Positions 29,640 through 38,813 of a DNA stretch of 64,000 nucleotides are shown piece after piece (the first letter of the stretch is position 1; every line of letters starts with the position of its first letter). The stretch lies in the NCBI RefSeq assembly GCF_001660815.1, contig NZ_LYMI01000056.1:1-64000 (forward strand), in the 5' to 3' direction. Under the pieces are notes generated by a model. It saw only the letters and a list, made by a program, of their open reading frames with translations, ran no database searches and had not been told where the DNA came from. This DNA is from Xanthomonas nasturtii (GTDB taxonomy: Bacteria; Pseudomonadota; Gammaproteobacteria; Xanthomonadales; Xanthomonadaceae). Position numbers and translations under genes: made by a program.

Positions 29640-30521
29640 TCAGTCGCGGCTCATCTGTGCATTGCGCTGACCGGTGGCGGCAGATTTTTCGCCGGCAAAC
29701 GGGTTGAGCTTGCGGATGGCCCACGGATACTTCGGCCAGTTGCCGGTCAGCCACGGGTGCTGCGGGCTGTTGAGTTCCAGCACGCGGCGTGCGTCGGCCG
29801 CCAGGGTCTTGTTGCCCAGGTGCGTATAGGCCTCGGCCAGCACCGCAACGGCGTCGTATTGATAGGCGCTCTGCGGATAGGTTTCCAGCAGGTAATTGGC
29901 ACGGCCAGCCGCCGACACCCATGCGTTGCGACGCAGGTAGTACAGCGCGTTGTCCAGCTCGTGCTGGGCAAACACGTCGCGCAGTTCGATCATCCGCTTG
30001 CGCGCGTCCGGCGCGTAGCGGCTGTTCGGGTAGCGGTCGGTGACGGTGTTGAAGTCGTTGTAGGCCTGCTGCGGCGAGGACAGGTCGCGGCGGCTCGGGT
30101 CCAGCGACCACACGCGGCGCAGGAACACCGTGTCGCGGTTGCTGTTGGCCAGCCCGCGCAGGTAATACAGGTAGGAGATGTTGCGGTGGGTCGGGTAGGT
30201 CCGGATGAAGCGGTCGACGCTGGACACCGTGTCGTCGTGCTTGCCGGCCTTGTACTGCGCGTAGGCGGTTTCGATCATCGCCTGCTCGGTGTACGGCCCA
30301 TACGGGTACTGGGCGATCAGGCGCTTGTAGCTGGCTTCGGCGCCGGCCCAGTTGCCTTTCTCCATCAAATTGTGGCCCTTGCCGTAGAGCTGTTCGACCG
30401 GCATGCCTTCGTCTGGATTCTTGTCCTTGGCGCCGCGGTGGCAGCCGGTGACGACGAACGCCATGACCAGCATCAGGGCAATGAGGCGCGCAGGCGCGGA
30501 AAACGTGGACCGTCGGATCAT
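29640..30521 (-). CDS. bamD: Outer-membrane assembly lipoprotein BamD
   Basis: 293-residue lipoprotein of the BAM complex, which inserts beta-barrels such as the TonB receptors in this window. The signal peptide ends in the lipobox VVTGC (Cys at about 26). TPR-like repeats follow (YGKGHNLMEKGNWAGAEASY, YGPYTEQAMIETAYAQYK, FIRTYPTHRNISYLYYLRG, NDFNTVTDRYPNSRYAPDA). The C-terminal tail is longer than in E. coli BamD. Divergent from rluD with a shared promoter region of 120 bases, a conserved arrangement in gammaproteobacteria. Confidence 0.94.
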   Translation of the reverse strand: MIRRSTFSAPARLIALMLVMAFVVTGCHRGAKDKNPDEGMPVEQLYGKGHNLMEKGNWAGAEASYKRLIAQYPYGPYTEQAMIETAYAQYKAGKHDDTVSSVDRFIRTYPTHRNISYLYYLRGLANSNRDTVFLRRVWSLDPSRRDLSSPQQAYNDFNTVTDRYPNSRYAPDARKRMIELRDVFAQHELDNALYYLRRNAWVSAAGRANYLLETYPQSAYQYDAVAVLAEAYTHLGNKTLAADARRVLELNSPQHPWLTGNWPKYPWAIRKLNPFAGEKSAATGQRNAQMSRD

Positions 30522-30641
30522 GGGTCTGGGCAGGACGCATCAGGAAAACGAGAGCGCGATGATAGCCTAGTGGCCTGTCCGGCGACTGACTCCCGCCGCC
30601 CGGACCCCCAAATTCCCGCTTTTGCCTGAGTGCCTGTGTCC

Positions 30642-31637
30642 ATGTCCGACCCATCTGCCGAACCCCTCGACCCGTCCATCCGCCAGGCGATCGTGCCCGA
30701 CAACGCCGCCGGGCGCCGTTTCGACGCGGTGCTGGCCGAGCTGTTTCCCGAATTCTCGCGCTCGCGGCTGTCGGAGTGGATCAAGTCCGGCGACGCGCTG
30801 CTGGATGGCGCCATGGCGCGCCCGCGCGACACCTTGCGTGGCGGCGAGAGCGTGCAGGTGCAGGTGGTGCTGGAAACCCAGACCCACGCCGCGCCGCAGG
30901 ACATCCCGCTGAGCGTGCTGTACGAAGACGAGCAGGTACTGGTGATCGACAAGCCGGCCGGCCTGGTGGTGCATCCGGGTGCCGGCAATCCGGATGGGAC
31001 GCTGGTCAACGCACTGCTGTTCCGCGACCCGGCGCTGGCGTCGGTGCCGCGCGCCGGCGTGGTGCATCGCCTGGACAAGGACACCAGCGGCGTGATGGTG
31101 GTGGCGCGCACCGTGCAGGCGCAGACCGCGCTGGTGGAGCAGCTGTCCGCGCGCGACGTGCATCGCCAGTATCTGGCGGTGGTGGTCGGCGCGCTGGTCT
31201 CCGGTGGCACCGCCAATGCGCCGATCGACCGCCACCCGCGCGATCGGCTGAAAATGGCGGTGCGCGACGATGGCCGCGATGCGGTGACCCATTACCGCCT
31301 GCGCGAGCGCTTCCGCGCGCACACCGCGCTGGAATGCCGTCTGGAAACCGGGCGCACCCATCAGATCCGCGTGCATATGGCGCATCTGAAGTCGCCCATC
31401 GTCGGCGACCCGCTGTACGGCGGCGCGCTCAAGCTGCCCAAGGGCGCCACCGACGAGCTGGTGCACGAATTGCGTACCTTCAAGCGCCAGGCGCTGCATG
31501 CCGAAACCCTGGAGTTCGTGCATCCGGTCAGTGGCGAGCCGGTGCGCGCCAGCGCGCCGGTGCCGGCCGATCTGCAGCGCCTGATGACCGCCTTGCGCGA
31601 AGACAGCGCACGCGCCGCCGAGCTGGCACGCCGCTGA
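30642..31637 (+). CDS. rluD: 23S rRNA pseudouridine synthase RluD
   Basis: 331-residue enzyme that makes pseudouridines in helix 69 of 23S rRNA (positions 1911/1915/1917 in E. coli). An N-terminal S4 RNA-binding domain ([19 protein letters not shown]) precedes the catalytic domain, which has the aspartate motif [43 protein letters not shown] and [14 protein letters not shown] 30642 is chosen; an in-frame GTG lies four codons earlier. The stop is two bases before the pgeF start. Confidence 0.95.
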   Translation: MSDPSAEPLDPSIRQAIVPDNAAGRRFDAVLAELFPEFSRSRLSEWIKSGDALLDGAMARPRDTLRGGESVQVQVVLETQTHAAPQDIPLSVLYEDEQVLVIDKPAGLVVHPGAGNPDGTLVNALLFRDPALASVPRAGVVHRLDKDTSGVMVVARTVQAQTALVEQLSARDVHRQYLAVVVGALVSGGTANAPIDRHPRDRLKMAVRDDGRDAVTHYRLRERFRAHTALECRLETGRTHQIRVHMAHLKSPIVGDPLYGGALKLPKGATDELVHELRTFKRQALHAETLEFVHPVSGEPVRASAPVPADLQRLMTALREDSARAAELARR

Positions 31638-31638
31638 G

Positions 31639-32451
31639 GTGGCCGTGGCCGCGCCCTTCATCCTGCCCGCCGACTGGCCGGCGCCGCCACGCATCCACGC
31701 GCTGACCACGCTGCGGCATGGCCTTGGCGGCTCGCTGGCGCCGTTCGACACGCTGAACCTTGGTAACCGCAGCAGCGCCGACGGCGATGTGCCCGCGCAG
31801 GTGGAGCGCAACCGGGCGCTGTTGGACGACGCACTGGCATTGCCGAGCCCGCCGCACTGGCTGCGCCAGGTGCACGGCGTGGAGGTTGCGCGGCTGGACG
31901 CACCGCCCGCTGTGCCCGCGCCAACGGACAGGGCAGGCACTCTGCCGCCGGGCGTGCACGAACCGATTGCCGATGCGGCGGTGACGGCGGTGCCCGGCGT
32001 GGTGTTGGCGATCCTCACCGCCGACTGCCTGCCGGTGGTGTTCGTGGCGGTCGATGGCAGCGAGATCGCCGCCGCGCATGCCGGTTGGCGCGGGCTGGCC
32101 GACGGCGTGCTGGAGCGCAGCGTGGCCGCGATGCGCACGCCACCGCAACAGCTGATGGCCTGGCTGGGGCCGGCGGCGGGGCCGCAGGTCTATGAAATCG
32201 GCGAGGACGTGTTCAACGCCTTTGTCGCGCACGATGCACAGGCGCAACACGCGTTTGTCGCCACGCGTCCGGGGCATTGGCGGGTGGATCTGTATGCGCT
32301 CGCACGGCAGCGCCTGGCGCATGCCGGTGTGCCGGTCGGCGCCATCCATGGCGGCGGGTTGTGCACCATTTCCGATCCGCAGCGCTTCTTCTCGCATCGT
32401 CGCGATCGCCGCAGCGGACGCATGGCCACGCTGGCCTGGATCGCGCCCTGA
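31639..32451 (+). CDS. pgeF: Polyphenol oxidase family protein PgeF (YfiH)
   Basis: 270-residue member of the YfiH family, described as a multicopper-oxidase-like fold that in E. coli removes misincorporated L-Ser from UDP-MurNAc precursors. The metal and active residues are present: His in LRQVHGVEV, Cys in LTADCLPVVF and His in AAAHAGWRGLADG. The GTG start lies immediately after the rluD stop, giving translational coupling. The rluD-pgeF pairing is conserved. The name is given for family membership; activity was not tested. Confidence 0.92.
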   Translation: MAVAAPFILPADWPAPPRIHALTTLRHGLGGSLAPFDTLNLGNRSSADGDVPAQVERNRALLDDALALPSPPHWLRQVHGVEVARLDAPPAVPAPTDRAGTLPPGVHEPIADAAVTAVPGVVLAILTADCLPVVFVAVDGSEIAAAHAGWRGLADGVLERSVAAMRTPPQQLMAWLGPAAGPQVYEIGEDVFNAFVAHDAQAQHAFVATRPGHWRVDLYALARQRLAHAGVPVGAIHGGGLCTISDPQRFFSHRRDRRSGRMATLAWIAP

Positions 32452-32678
32452 GCACGCCGCTGTTTGCCCAGGTGCTCGGGCGGGAGGCCTTCGCGCGGTT
32501 GCCCGCACCGGTCCGCGCAGTGCACTGGGTACAGCAGCGGCAGATGCCAGCGCGCTGGTTCGAGCAGGTGCGTTGCCGCGAGCATGCCGATGCCTGGCGC
32601 TATGGATTTCTGGTCGATGTGCGCTTGCCGCTGGTGGGCGCCTTCATTCGCTACGAGGGCTGGCTTGAACTGCGTTGA
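32448..32678 (+). pseudogene. Internally truncated DUF4166 protein
   Basis: An open frame running from the end of pgeF reads STPLFAQVLGREAFARLPAP, the N-terminus of DUF4166 proteins. It then jumps directly to MPARWFEQVRCRE, FLVDVRLPLVGAFIRYEGWL and a stop, the C-terminus of the same family. About 100 residues of the middle domain are missing, with the reading frame kept. No normal start codon is visible; a CTG at 32448 lies at the expected position, overlapping the pgeF stop. DUF4166 genes often neighbour DCC-family genes as here, so this is the decayed member of that pair. A very short functional protein of about 76 residues cannot be excluded. Confidence 0.6.
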
Positions 32679-32703
32679 TTCACCGCGCATTGAAGGCGCA
32701 CAA

Positions 32704-33159
32704 GTGGAGCCGTCTCATTCGGAGCCGCCTGGTGTTGCGCCACCCGGCGGCAAGCCAGGCGCGAGGCCCGCAACCATCGTGTTCGATGGCGTGTGCCTGT
32801 TGTGCAGTGGCTGGGTCAAGTTTCTGCTGCGCCACGATCGACGCGGGCGTTATCGCTTCGCCGCCATGCAGGGCCAGGCCGGGCGCGCGCTGCTGCTGCA
32901 GCACGGTCTGGACCCGGACGACCCGTTATCGTTCCTGCTGGTGGATGCCGGCGGTGCCTGGACCGATAGCGATGCAATCGTGCGCGTGCTTGCCGGGCTC
33001 GGCGGCGTTTGGCGGCTGGCCGCGTTGCTACGCGTGCCGCCACGCAGCGTGCGCGATATCGGTTATCGCTTGATCGCCCGCAATCGCTACCGCTGGTTCG
33101 GTCGCACCGAGCATTGCATGTTGCCCAGCCCGGAGCAGCGCGAGCGATTTCTCGACTAG
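32704..33159 (+). CDS. DCC-family thiol-disulfide oxidoreductase-like protein (DUF393)
   Basis: 151 residues if started at GTG 32704. The hallmark DGVCLLCSGWVKFLLRHDRRG gives the family its DxxCxxC name. It is followed by RFAAMQGQAGRALL and a C-terminal helical part with RYRWFGRTEHC. Members are predicted to have a thioredoxin-like fold; function is not known. The start is uncertain because the frame is open upstream through the DUF4166 remnant; the core clearly begins near residue 25. Confidence 0.78.
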   Translation: MEPSHSEPPGVAPPGGKPGARPATIVFDGVCLLCSGWVKFLLRHDRRGRYRFAAMQGQAGRALLLQHGLDPDDPLSFLLVDAGGAWTDSDAIVRVLAGLGGVWRLAALLRVPPRSVRDIGYRLIARNRYRWFGRTEHCMLPSPEQRERFLD

Positions 33160-33217
33160 CGCTTAGCTCGGCAAGCCAGTGCCGCGTTGGCTATTCCCGA
33201 TTCGGTGCATCGGCCGC

Positions 33218-35086
33218 TTACGCCGCCGCGTTGCCAAAACTTGCGCGCACCACGTTCGAGTTGCTGCTGTGCGCAGGCTGCAGGCGGAAGATCGAGACCG
33301 CATCGGCCAGCTCCACGGCCTGTTCTTCCAGGCTGCGTGCAGCGGCGGTGGCTTCTTCCACCAGCGCGGCATTGCGTTGGGTCACTTCGTCCAGCTGCGC
33401 CACGGTGCGGTTGACCTGCTCGATGCCGCTGGACTGCTCGGCGCTGGCGGCGGTGATCTCGCTCATGATGTCGGTGACGTGTTTGACCGAGCCGACGATC
33501 TCGCGCATGGTCGCGCCAGCGCGATGCACCAGGCCCGAGCCCAGTTCCACCTTGTCGGTGGAGTCGGCGATCAGCGTCTTGATTTCCTTGGCCGCATCGG
33601 CCGAACGCCGCGCCAGGGCGCGTACTTCCGAGGCCACCACGGCAAAACCGCGACCCTGTTCGCCGGCACGTGCAGCTTCCACCGCGGCGTTGAGCGCCAG
33701 GATATTGGTCTGGAACGCGATGCCGTCGATGACGCCGATGATCTCGCCGATCTTGCGCGAGGCGGTGCTGATCTGGCTCATGGTGGCCACCACATCGTCC
33801 ATCACCTGGCCGCCGCTCTGCGCAACCTCGCCGGTGCCCACCACCAGGCGATTGGCCTGCAGTGCGCTCTCGGCGTTCTGCTTCACGGTGGAGGTGAGTT
33901 CTTCCATCGAGCTTGCGGTTTCTTCCAGATTGGCCGCCTGCTGCTCGGTGCGTTCGGAGAGGTCGGTATTGCCGGCGGCGATTTCCACCGCAGCCTGACG
34001 GATGGTGTCCGATGCGGTCTGGATGCCGCCGATGATTTCGGTCAGACGGGTGACGGTCTGGTTGGTGTCGTCGCGCAAGCGCGCGAAGATGCCGTGCGCA
34101 TCGCCGTCCACACGCTGGGTAAGGTCGCCTTCGGCCATTGCGCTGATGACGCGCGCCAACGCGGCCAGGTGAGTTTCCACCGAGTCGTAGATGCGGTTGA
34201 TGCCTTGCGCCAGCGACAACAGCACCCCGTCCATGCCGTCGACCTGCATGCGGCGGCTGAAATCGCCGGCCGATGCCGCGTCGATGATCTGGATCAGCGC
34301 CTCCTCGGCGTTGACCTGCGCGGTGACGTCCATCCACTGCGCGATGTTGCCCAGCTTGGTGCCGTCAGCAGCGATGATCGGGCTGTAGACGAAGTCGATC
34401 TGTCGGCCGAAGAACGGCGCGCGCACGGCCTTGGAGGCATTCAAGGCGCGCATGCGGTCGATGGCGGCCTGGCTGTCCGGATAAATGTCGCCGATGCTGC
34501 CGCCAACGAAGCCTTCGGCATGGAAGCTGGGGCGGAAGCTCTGCACATCCGGTTCGATCAGTTTGAGCATCGCCAGCAATTTGCGATTGGCGAACAGCAC
34601 CTGGCCGTCGTCGTCGGCGATGCGGATCATGGTGTCCAGGTCGTCGAGTGCCTTGATCACGAACTGCCCATGGCGCAGGCCTTGTTCCATCACGTCGATG
34701 CGGATAGCCAGTTTGTCTTGGGTCGCCTGCAAGGTCTGCAGCAGCGGTGCGAACTCGCCGGAGGCGGTGCGCAGGTTCAGGCGCTGGAAGCGGCCATCGC
34801 CCAGCGCCGCGACCGCAGTCACTGCCTGCTGCAGCTGTGCACTGTTGCGACGACGTGCCCACCACCACAGGCCAACGCTGGCCGCGCCGAGCACCAGCAG
34901 GGCCGGGCACAGCTTCGCAACGGCGCCAGCGACGCCGCCGGGCATCAGCGTGGCGGCATAGAACGTCAGCAAGGCCAGCAGCCCGAGGTGTGCCAGAGCG
35001 GGCATCCATGCATTCCAGGTGGTACGCGCAACGTTTGCCGCCGCCGATGGGCGGGAAACGGGTGCGGCATCGTGTGAAGGCAACAT
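33218..35086 (-). CDS. Methyl-accepting chemotaxis protein
   Basis: 622-residue chemoreceptor. Two hydrophobic segments near the N-terminus ([32 protein letters not shown]) sit close together with little periplasmic sequence, so the sensing region is probably cytoplasmic: a PAS-like domain at about 130-230 ([19 protein letters not shown]). Then come HAMP-like segments ([12 protein letters not shown]) and a long coiled coil. The signalling tip contains [20 protein letters not shown], the CheA/CheW contact region. No NWxxF CheR-tether pentapeptide is seen at the C-terminus. ATG 35086 (MLPSHDAAP) fits; an earlier ATG at 35176 is possible. Confidence 0.9.
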   Translation of the reverse strand: MLPSHDAAPVSRPSAAANVARTTWNAWMPALAHLGLLALLTFYAATLMPGGVAGAVAKLCPALLVLGAASVGLWWWARRRNSAQLQQAVTAVAALGDGRFQRLNLRTASGEFAPLLQTLQATQDKLAIRIDVMEQGLRHGQFVIKALDDLDTMIRIADDDGQVLFANRKLLAMLKLIEPDVQSFRPSFHAEGFVGGSIGDIYPDSQAAIDRMRALNASKAVRAPFFGRQIDFVYSPIIAADGTKLGNIAQWMDVTAQVNAEEALIQIIDAASAGDFSRRMQVDGMDGVLLSLAQGINRIYDSVETHLAALARVISAMAEGDLTQRVDGDAHGIFARLRDDTNQTVTRLTEIIGGIQTASDTIRQAAVEIAAGNTDLSERTEQQAANLEETASSMEELTSTVKQNAESALQANRLVVGTGEVAQSGGQVMDDVVATMSQISTASRKIGEIIGVIDGIAFQTNILALNAAVEAARAGEQGRGFAVVASEVRALARRSADAAKEIKTLIADSTDKVELGSGLVHRAGATMREIVGSVKHVTDIMSEITAASAEQSSGIEQVNRTVAQLDEVTQRNAALVEEATAAARSLEEQAVELADAVSIFRLQPAHSSNSNVVRASFGNAAA

Positions 35087-35745
35087 AGGCTGAATCCAAC
35101 GTGTGTTCAGGGATAGGGGAAGGGTGTGCGGCAGGGGTGGGCTGCAATGGTGTATCGGCGGATGAGCCCGAATCATGATGGCGTGAAATCACCTTTCGTC
35201 GGAATGTGTGACTCAAGTGTCCGGGAACGCCGATGCCCTTGATTTGGAAGCGGTTTCAGTTGGGGGGTAAAAAGCGGTTGAGTCACTTGCCGACGGCCGG
35301 ACGCAATTGGTGTAGTTGTAAATTCTGCGTGAATTCTGGCGTGAGCTGACCAGCCAAGCACTCACCGCTGGAATGCGCATGACCGGTTTGCCCCTCTCTG
35401 CTCTGGTGGCAGCGACTGGCGCGCGTTACACCGCCGCCGGTCGTCGGGTTCGCACTGAAAACGAAGCGGGCACAACCCATCGCTACGGCAGTGCACCGAG
35501 TCTCGGGAACCGCAGCAGGCGCAATTGAAAAACATCGAGCCGAAGAACTTCGGAACGACGCAAGCCGGCAAGGCTCGTGCGATGTAGATGGCCCCGTCAG
35601 TCAAACCGTAGTTCGACACACCTGTGCATCGACGGGCGCGACACCGCGCAAGTCAGGCGTGCGGCCGGAGCCCGGATGCCGGCTGCATGCCTCATGTCCC
35701 GCGCCACCACGTAACGGCAATCCGCCCGATCGGCAGTCCGCGCCC
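35087..35745. other. Gene-free region upstream of the chemoreceptor and downstream of the dehydrogenase
   Basis: About 660 bases. It should hold the chemoreceptor promoter (minus strand), but no clear -10/-35 or sigma-28 site was found. A minus-strand frame (35362-35619) with eight cysteines lacks a ribosome binding site and homology. No repeat of the REP family is present. Confidence 0.45.
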
Positions 35746-35783
35746 ACAACAGACCGGCCATCTTGCGACGGCCGGTCTGTTGT
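35746..35783 (-). terminator. Long hairpin after the glucose dehydrogenase gene
   Basis: ACAACAGACCGGCC (35746-35759) pairs perfectly with GGCCGGTCTGTTGT (35770-35783) around a 10-base loop. It lies 25 bases after the gcd stop, the position of a terminator, but has no T-run, so it may instead be an mRNA-stabilising hairpin. Confidence 0.55.
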
Positions 35784-35807
35784 GTCATTGCACGCGCGGG
35801 CTGGCGA

Positions 35808-38285
35808 TTACTTCGCCGGCTTGGCCTGCGCATCGTCCGGCAATGCCCAGGCGATCACGCTGTCGCCGGACTTGGTTTCCATGCGGTCGTGTCCACCCAC
35901 GGCGGCCACGATGTATTGCTTGCCATCGATGGTGTAGCTCAGCGGTGCCGCTTGCGGGCCAGCCGGTACGCGGGTTTCCCAGACCTGCTTGCCGGTGCGG
36001 GTGTCGAAGCCGCGCATGAAATCGTCCAGGGTCGCGCCGATGAAGGTCACGCCGCCAGCGGTGGTCAGCGAGCCGCTGTTGTTGGGCGTGCCGATCTCGA
36101 ACTTGGTCTTGGACGGGATGCCCATCGGGCCCTGGTCGTAACCTGTGCCCAGTGGACGGCGCCACAGCACCTGCTGGGTGCGCAGGTCCACGCCGGCGAT
36201 GTAGCCCCACGGCGGTGCCACGCACGGGGTGTTGAGCGGCGACATCCACGGTTCCTTGCGGGCGCCGTAGGCCAGGCCCTTCTGCGCCATGTAGCCCGGC
36301 GTCTTGCTCTTGCCGTCGAACACCGACACCACGCCCAGCTCATTCATTTTTTCGCGGGTATAGACCTCCAGGGTGTAGGGCAGGCGATTGCTGTTCATCA
36401 CCATGATGCCGCGCTGCAGATCGACCGAGACACCGCCCCAGTTGATGCCGCCGTGGTTGCCGGTGAATGCCAGCGAGCCTTGCAACGTCGGCGGGGTGAA
36501 CATGCCTTCGTAGCGCAACTGCTTGAACTGGATACGGCAGGCCAGCTGGTCGAACGGGGTCATGCCCCAGGCATCGGATTCGATGATGGTTTCGACCTCA
36601 CGGCTCGGCGCACCCACGGTGTTGGGCATGCCCGGCGAAATCGGCTGGGTGGCAGCGGTCCAGTCGCCATGATCGGTGCCCTGCGGCACGGCCATCTGCT
36701 TGACCGGCATCAGCGGCGCGCCGGTGGCACGGTCCAGCACGAATACCTGGCCGGACTTGGTGGCCTGGATCACCGCAGGACGGGTGCCGCCGCCAGCCAC
36801 CGGCCAATCCACCAGATTGGGCTGCGGGCCGATGTCGTAATCCCACAGGTCGTGATTGACGGTGCGGAAGTGCCAGCGTTCCTTGCCGGTGGCCGCATCC
36901 ACGGCAACCAACGAGGCGGTGTATTCCTCGTCCTGCGGGGTACGGCTCTTGCCGAAGAAGTCGCCGGAGGCATTGCCGGTGGGCAGGTAGACCAGGCCCA
37001 ACTCATCGTCGGCGGCCATCAGCGACCACACGTTCGGGGTGGAGCGGGTATAGGTCTGCCCGGCCGGCGGCTCGGCGGTGATTGCCGGGTTGCCCAGGTC
37101 CCAGGCCCAACGCAGCTGGCCGGTGAGCGCATCGAAACCGCGCACCACGCCCGACGGCGCATCGCCTTCCTGACCGTCACGGACCTGGCCGGTCGGCTGG
37201 ATCACCACGCCGCGCATCACCACCGGCGGCGAGGTCGGGCCGACGAAGCCCGGCTTGGTGTTGCCGGTGCCGGCATTGAGGTCCACATAGCCGTTATTGC
37301 CGAAGCTGGTGCACAGCTTGCCGGTCTGCGCATCCAGCGCGCCGAGGCGACCATCGACCATCGGCCAGAAGATCCGTGTCGGGCACTCGGCAGTGCCTTC
37401 CGGCGCCTGGTAGTACGACACGCCGCGGCAGGTGGTGGCAGCGACGCCGGCCATCGCCTTGGGGTTGGTCTGCGGGTCGAAGCGCCAGCGCTCCCTGCCG
37501 TTGGCCGCTTCCACCGCGATCACCTTCTGGGTGGGCGTGCAGATATACAGCAGCTCGCCGATCTTGAGCGGGGTGTTCTGGAAGGCATAGCCCAGCTTGG
37601 AGCCGGCCGGCTTGAGATCGCCGGTATGGAATTCCCAGGCAATCTTGAGGTTCTTGACGTTGTCCGGGGTGATCTGTGCGCCGGGGGTGTAATGGTTGGA
37701 CAGGTTGGAGCCGGCATAGGCGGTCCAGTTGCTGGCGTCGTGATTGGCCGCGACGTTGCCGTCCGGGCTGGGCACGGTGCCGCGGCTGAAGGCGGTGGCA
37801 GTATCCGCCGGCTGCCTGGATGCGTCGGCCAGCTCCACATTGCGCGGCACAAACAGCGGCCACAGGATCAGGGCGGCGCCCAGGATCGGCAGTACGCCTG
37901 TCACCACGACATAGCCGGCGCCGGACAACGGCTGCATGCGTCGACGCGCCACGCCCCAGAACGGCAGCAACACCAGACCCACTACCGACATCCAGGCCAG
38001 ACGCGGGACCAGGCCCCAGCCATCCAGGCCCACTTCCCACAGTGCCCAGGCGATGGTGGCGGCCAGCGTTGCGCCAAACAGCCACAGGCCGGTGCGCTTG
38101 CCCAGCGCCAGCAATGCGCCCGCCAGGAACAGGCCGATGCCTGCCAACAGGTAGTACCAGGAGCCGCCGACAGCCACCAGGCGGCCGCCTTCGTAGGCAA
38201 GCACCGCACCGAGCACGGCGATCACCACTGCATAGGCCACCAGCAACCAGGTGCCTAGCCCACGTTTTGAGGATTGATCAGTCAT
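35808..38285 (-). CDS. gcd: Membrane-bound PQQ-dependent glucose dehydrogenase family protein
   Basis: 825-residue quinoprotein. Five hydrophobic helices occupy residues 11-150 (LLVAYAVVIAVLGAVLAYEG, YYLLAGIGLFLAGALLALG and others), as in the E. coli Gcd anchor that passes electrons to ubiquinone. The periplasmic beta-propeller begins near residue 165 and carries repeated tryptophan-docking motifs such as GRERWRFDPQTNP, TGQLRWAWDLGNP, TGKERWHFRTVNHDLWDYD and TGKQVWETRVP. Nearby cysteines in CTSFG and TTCRGVSYY are typical. The substrate is glucose by analogy, but other sugars or polyols are possible. No PQQ synthesis genes lie in this window. Confidence 0.9.
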   Translation of the reverse strand: MTDQSSKRGLGTWLLVAYAVVIAVLGAVLAYEGGRLVAVGGSWYYLLAGIGLFLAGALLALGKRTGLWLFGATLAATIAWALWEVGLDGWGLVPRLAWMSVVGLVLLPFWGVARRRMQPLSGAGYVVVTGVLPILGAALILWPLFVPRNVELADASRQPADTATAFSRGTVPSPDGNVAANHDASNWTAYAGSNLSNHYTPGAQITPDNVKNLKIAWEFHTGDLKPAGSKLGYAFQNTPLKIGELLYICTPTQKVIAVEAANGRERWRFDPQTNPKAMAGVAATTCRGVSYYQAPEGTAECPTRIFWPMVDGRLGALDAQTGKLCTSFGNNGYVDLNAGTGNTKPGFVGPTSPPVVMRGVVIQPTGQVRDGQEGDAPSGVVRGFDALTGQLRWAWDLGNPAITAEPPAGQTYTRSTPNVWSLMAADDELGLVYLPTGNASGDFFGKSRTPQDEEYTASLVAVDAATGKERWHFRTVNHDLWDYDIGPQPNLVDWPVAGGGTRPAVIQATKSGQVFVLDRATGAPLMPVKQMAVPQGTDHGDWTAATQPISPGMPNTVGAPSREVETIIESDAWGMTPFDQLACRIQFKQLRYEGMFTPPTLQGSLAFTGNHGGINWGGVSVDLQRGIMVMNSNRLPYTLEVYTREKMNELGVVSVFDGKSKTPGYMAQKGLAYGARKEPWMSPLNTPCVAPPWGYIAGVDLRTQQVLWRRPLGTGYDQGPMGIPSKTKFEIGTPNNSGSLTTAGGVTFIGATLDDFMRGFDTRTGKQVWETRVPAGPQAAPLSYTIDGKQYIVAAVGGHDRMETKSGDSVIAWALPDDAQAKPAK

Positions 38286-38652
38286 TTTGAGATGTCAGGA
38301 AGGACTCGGGGCCGCAATGGGCGACGAGTCGTGGAGGGAGAGATGTCGCGCGACAGGTTGCCGGCGACCTTGGATATGAACGCGCAGCCCCTCCCAGGGT
38401 CCTCAGCGCTACTCATCTGAATATTTTAGAACTCTACGCGCCGCGTGTCCGTGATGGAACAGGAACCATCATTCCAACCTGCTGCTCGGATGCACTGAAT
38501 TGGCGTGGAAGTTGAGCAGCGCGGCGAAGTACGCTGACAGTTCCGACTGATGCGCGTTGGCAACTGAAAGAGTGATCAACGCAACAATTGCTGTCGCTGG
38601 CACTGTGGAATTTGCAGCAACCGGGCGCGCCTGCGGAAATCCCGGCAAACGT
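38286..38652. other. Gene-free region upstream of the glucose dehydrogenase
   Basis: About 370 bases between the gcd start and a REP-like repeat. It must hold the gcd promoter, but no motif stands out. Open frames are short and shadow-like. Confidence 0.45.
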
Positions 38653-38795
38653 CCCTCATCCGCCCTTCGGGCACCTTCTCCCTGAGGGAGAAGCAAGTGC
38701 ATGCGGCGAGATTGCGCACGTTTCCCGGAGGGAAAAGGAAGTGCGTACATCGGCTTTGCACACGTTGTCCCGGAGGGAGAGCGACATGCACTCAG
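38653..38795. repeat. REP-like palindrome with degenerate iterated arms
   Basis: One good arm at 38653-38693 (CCCTCATCCGCCCTTCGGGC to CTCCCTGAGGGAGAAG). After it, CACGTTTCCCGGAGGGAAAAGGAAGTGC and CACGTTGTCCCGGAGGGAGAGCGACATGC repeat a smaller CCCGGAGGG core about 45 bases apart. It lies between convergently placed gene ends upstream of gcd and downstream of otsA. Confidence 0.75.
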
Positions 38796-38813
38796 CCTCC
38801 TGATTGGCGAGGC

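Noticed and set aside
35362-35619. Minus-strand 85-codon frame with many cysteines
   Set aside because: No ribosome binding site, no homology recognised, and irregular codon use; treated as intergenic.
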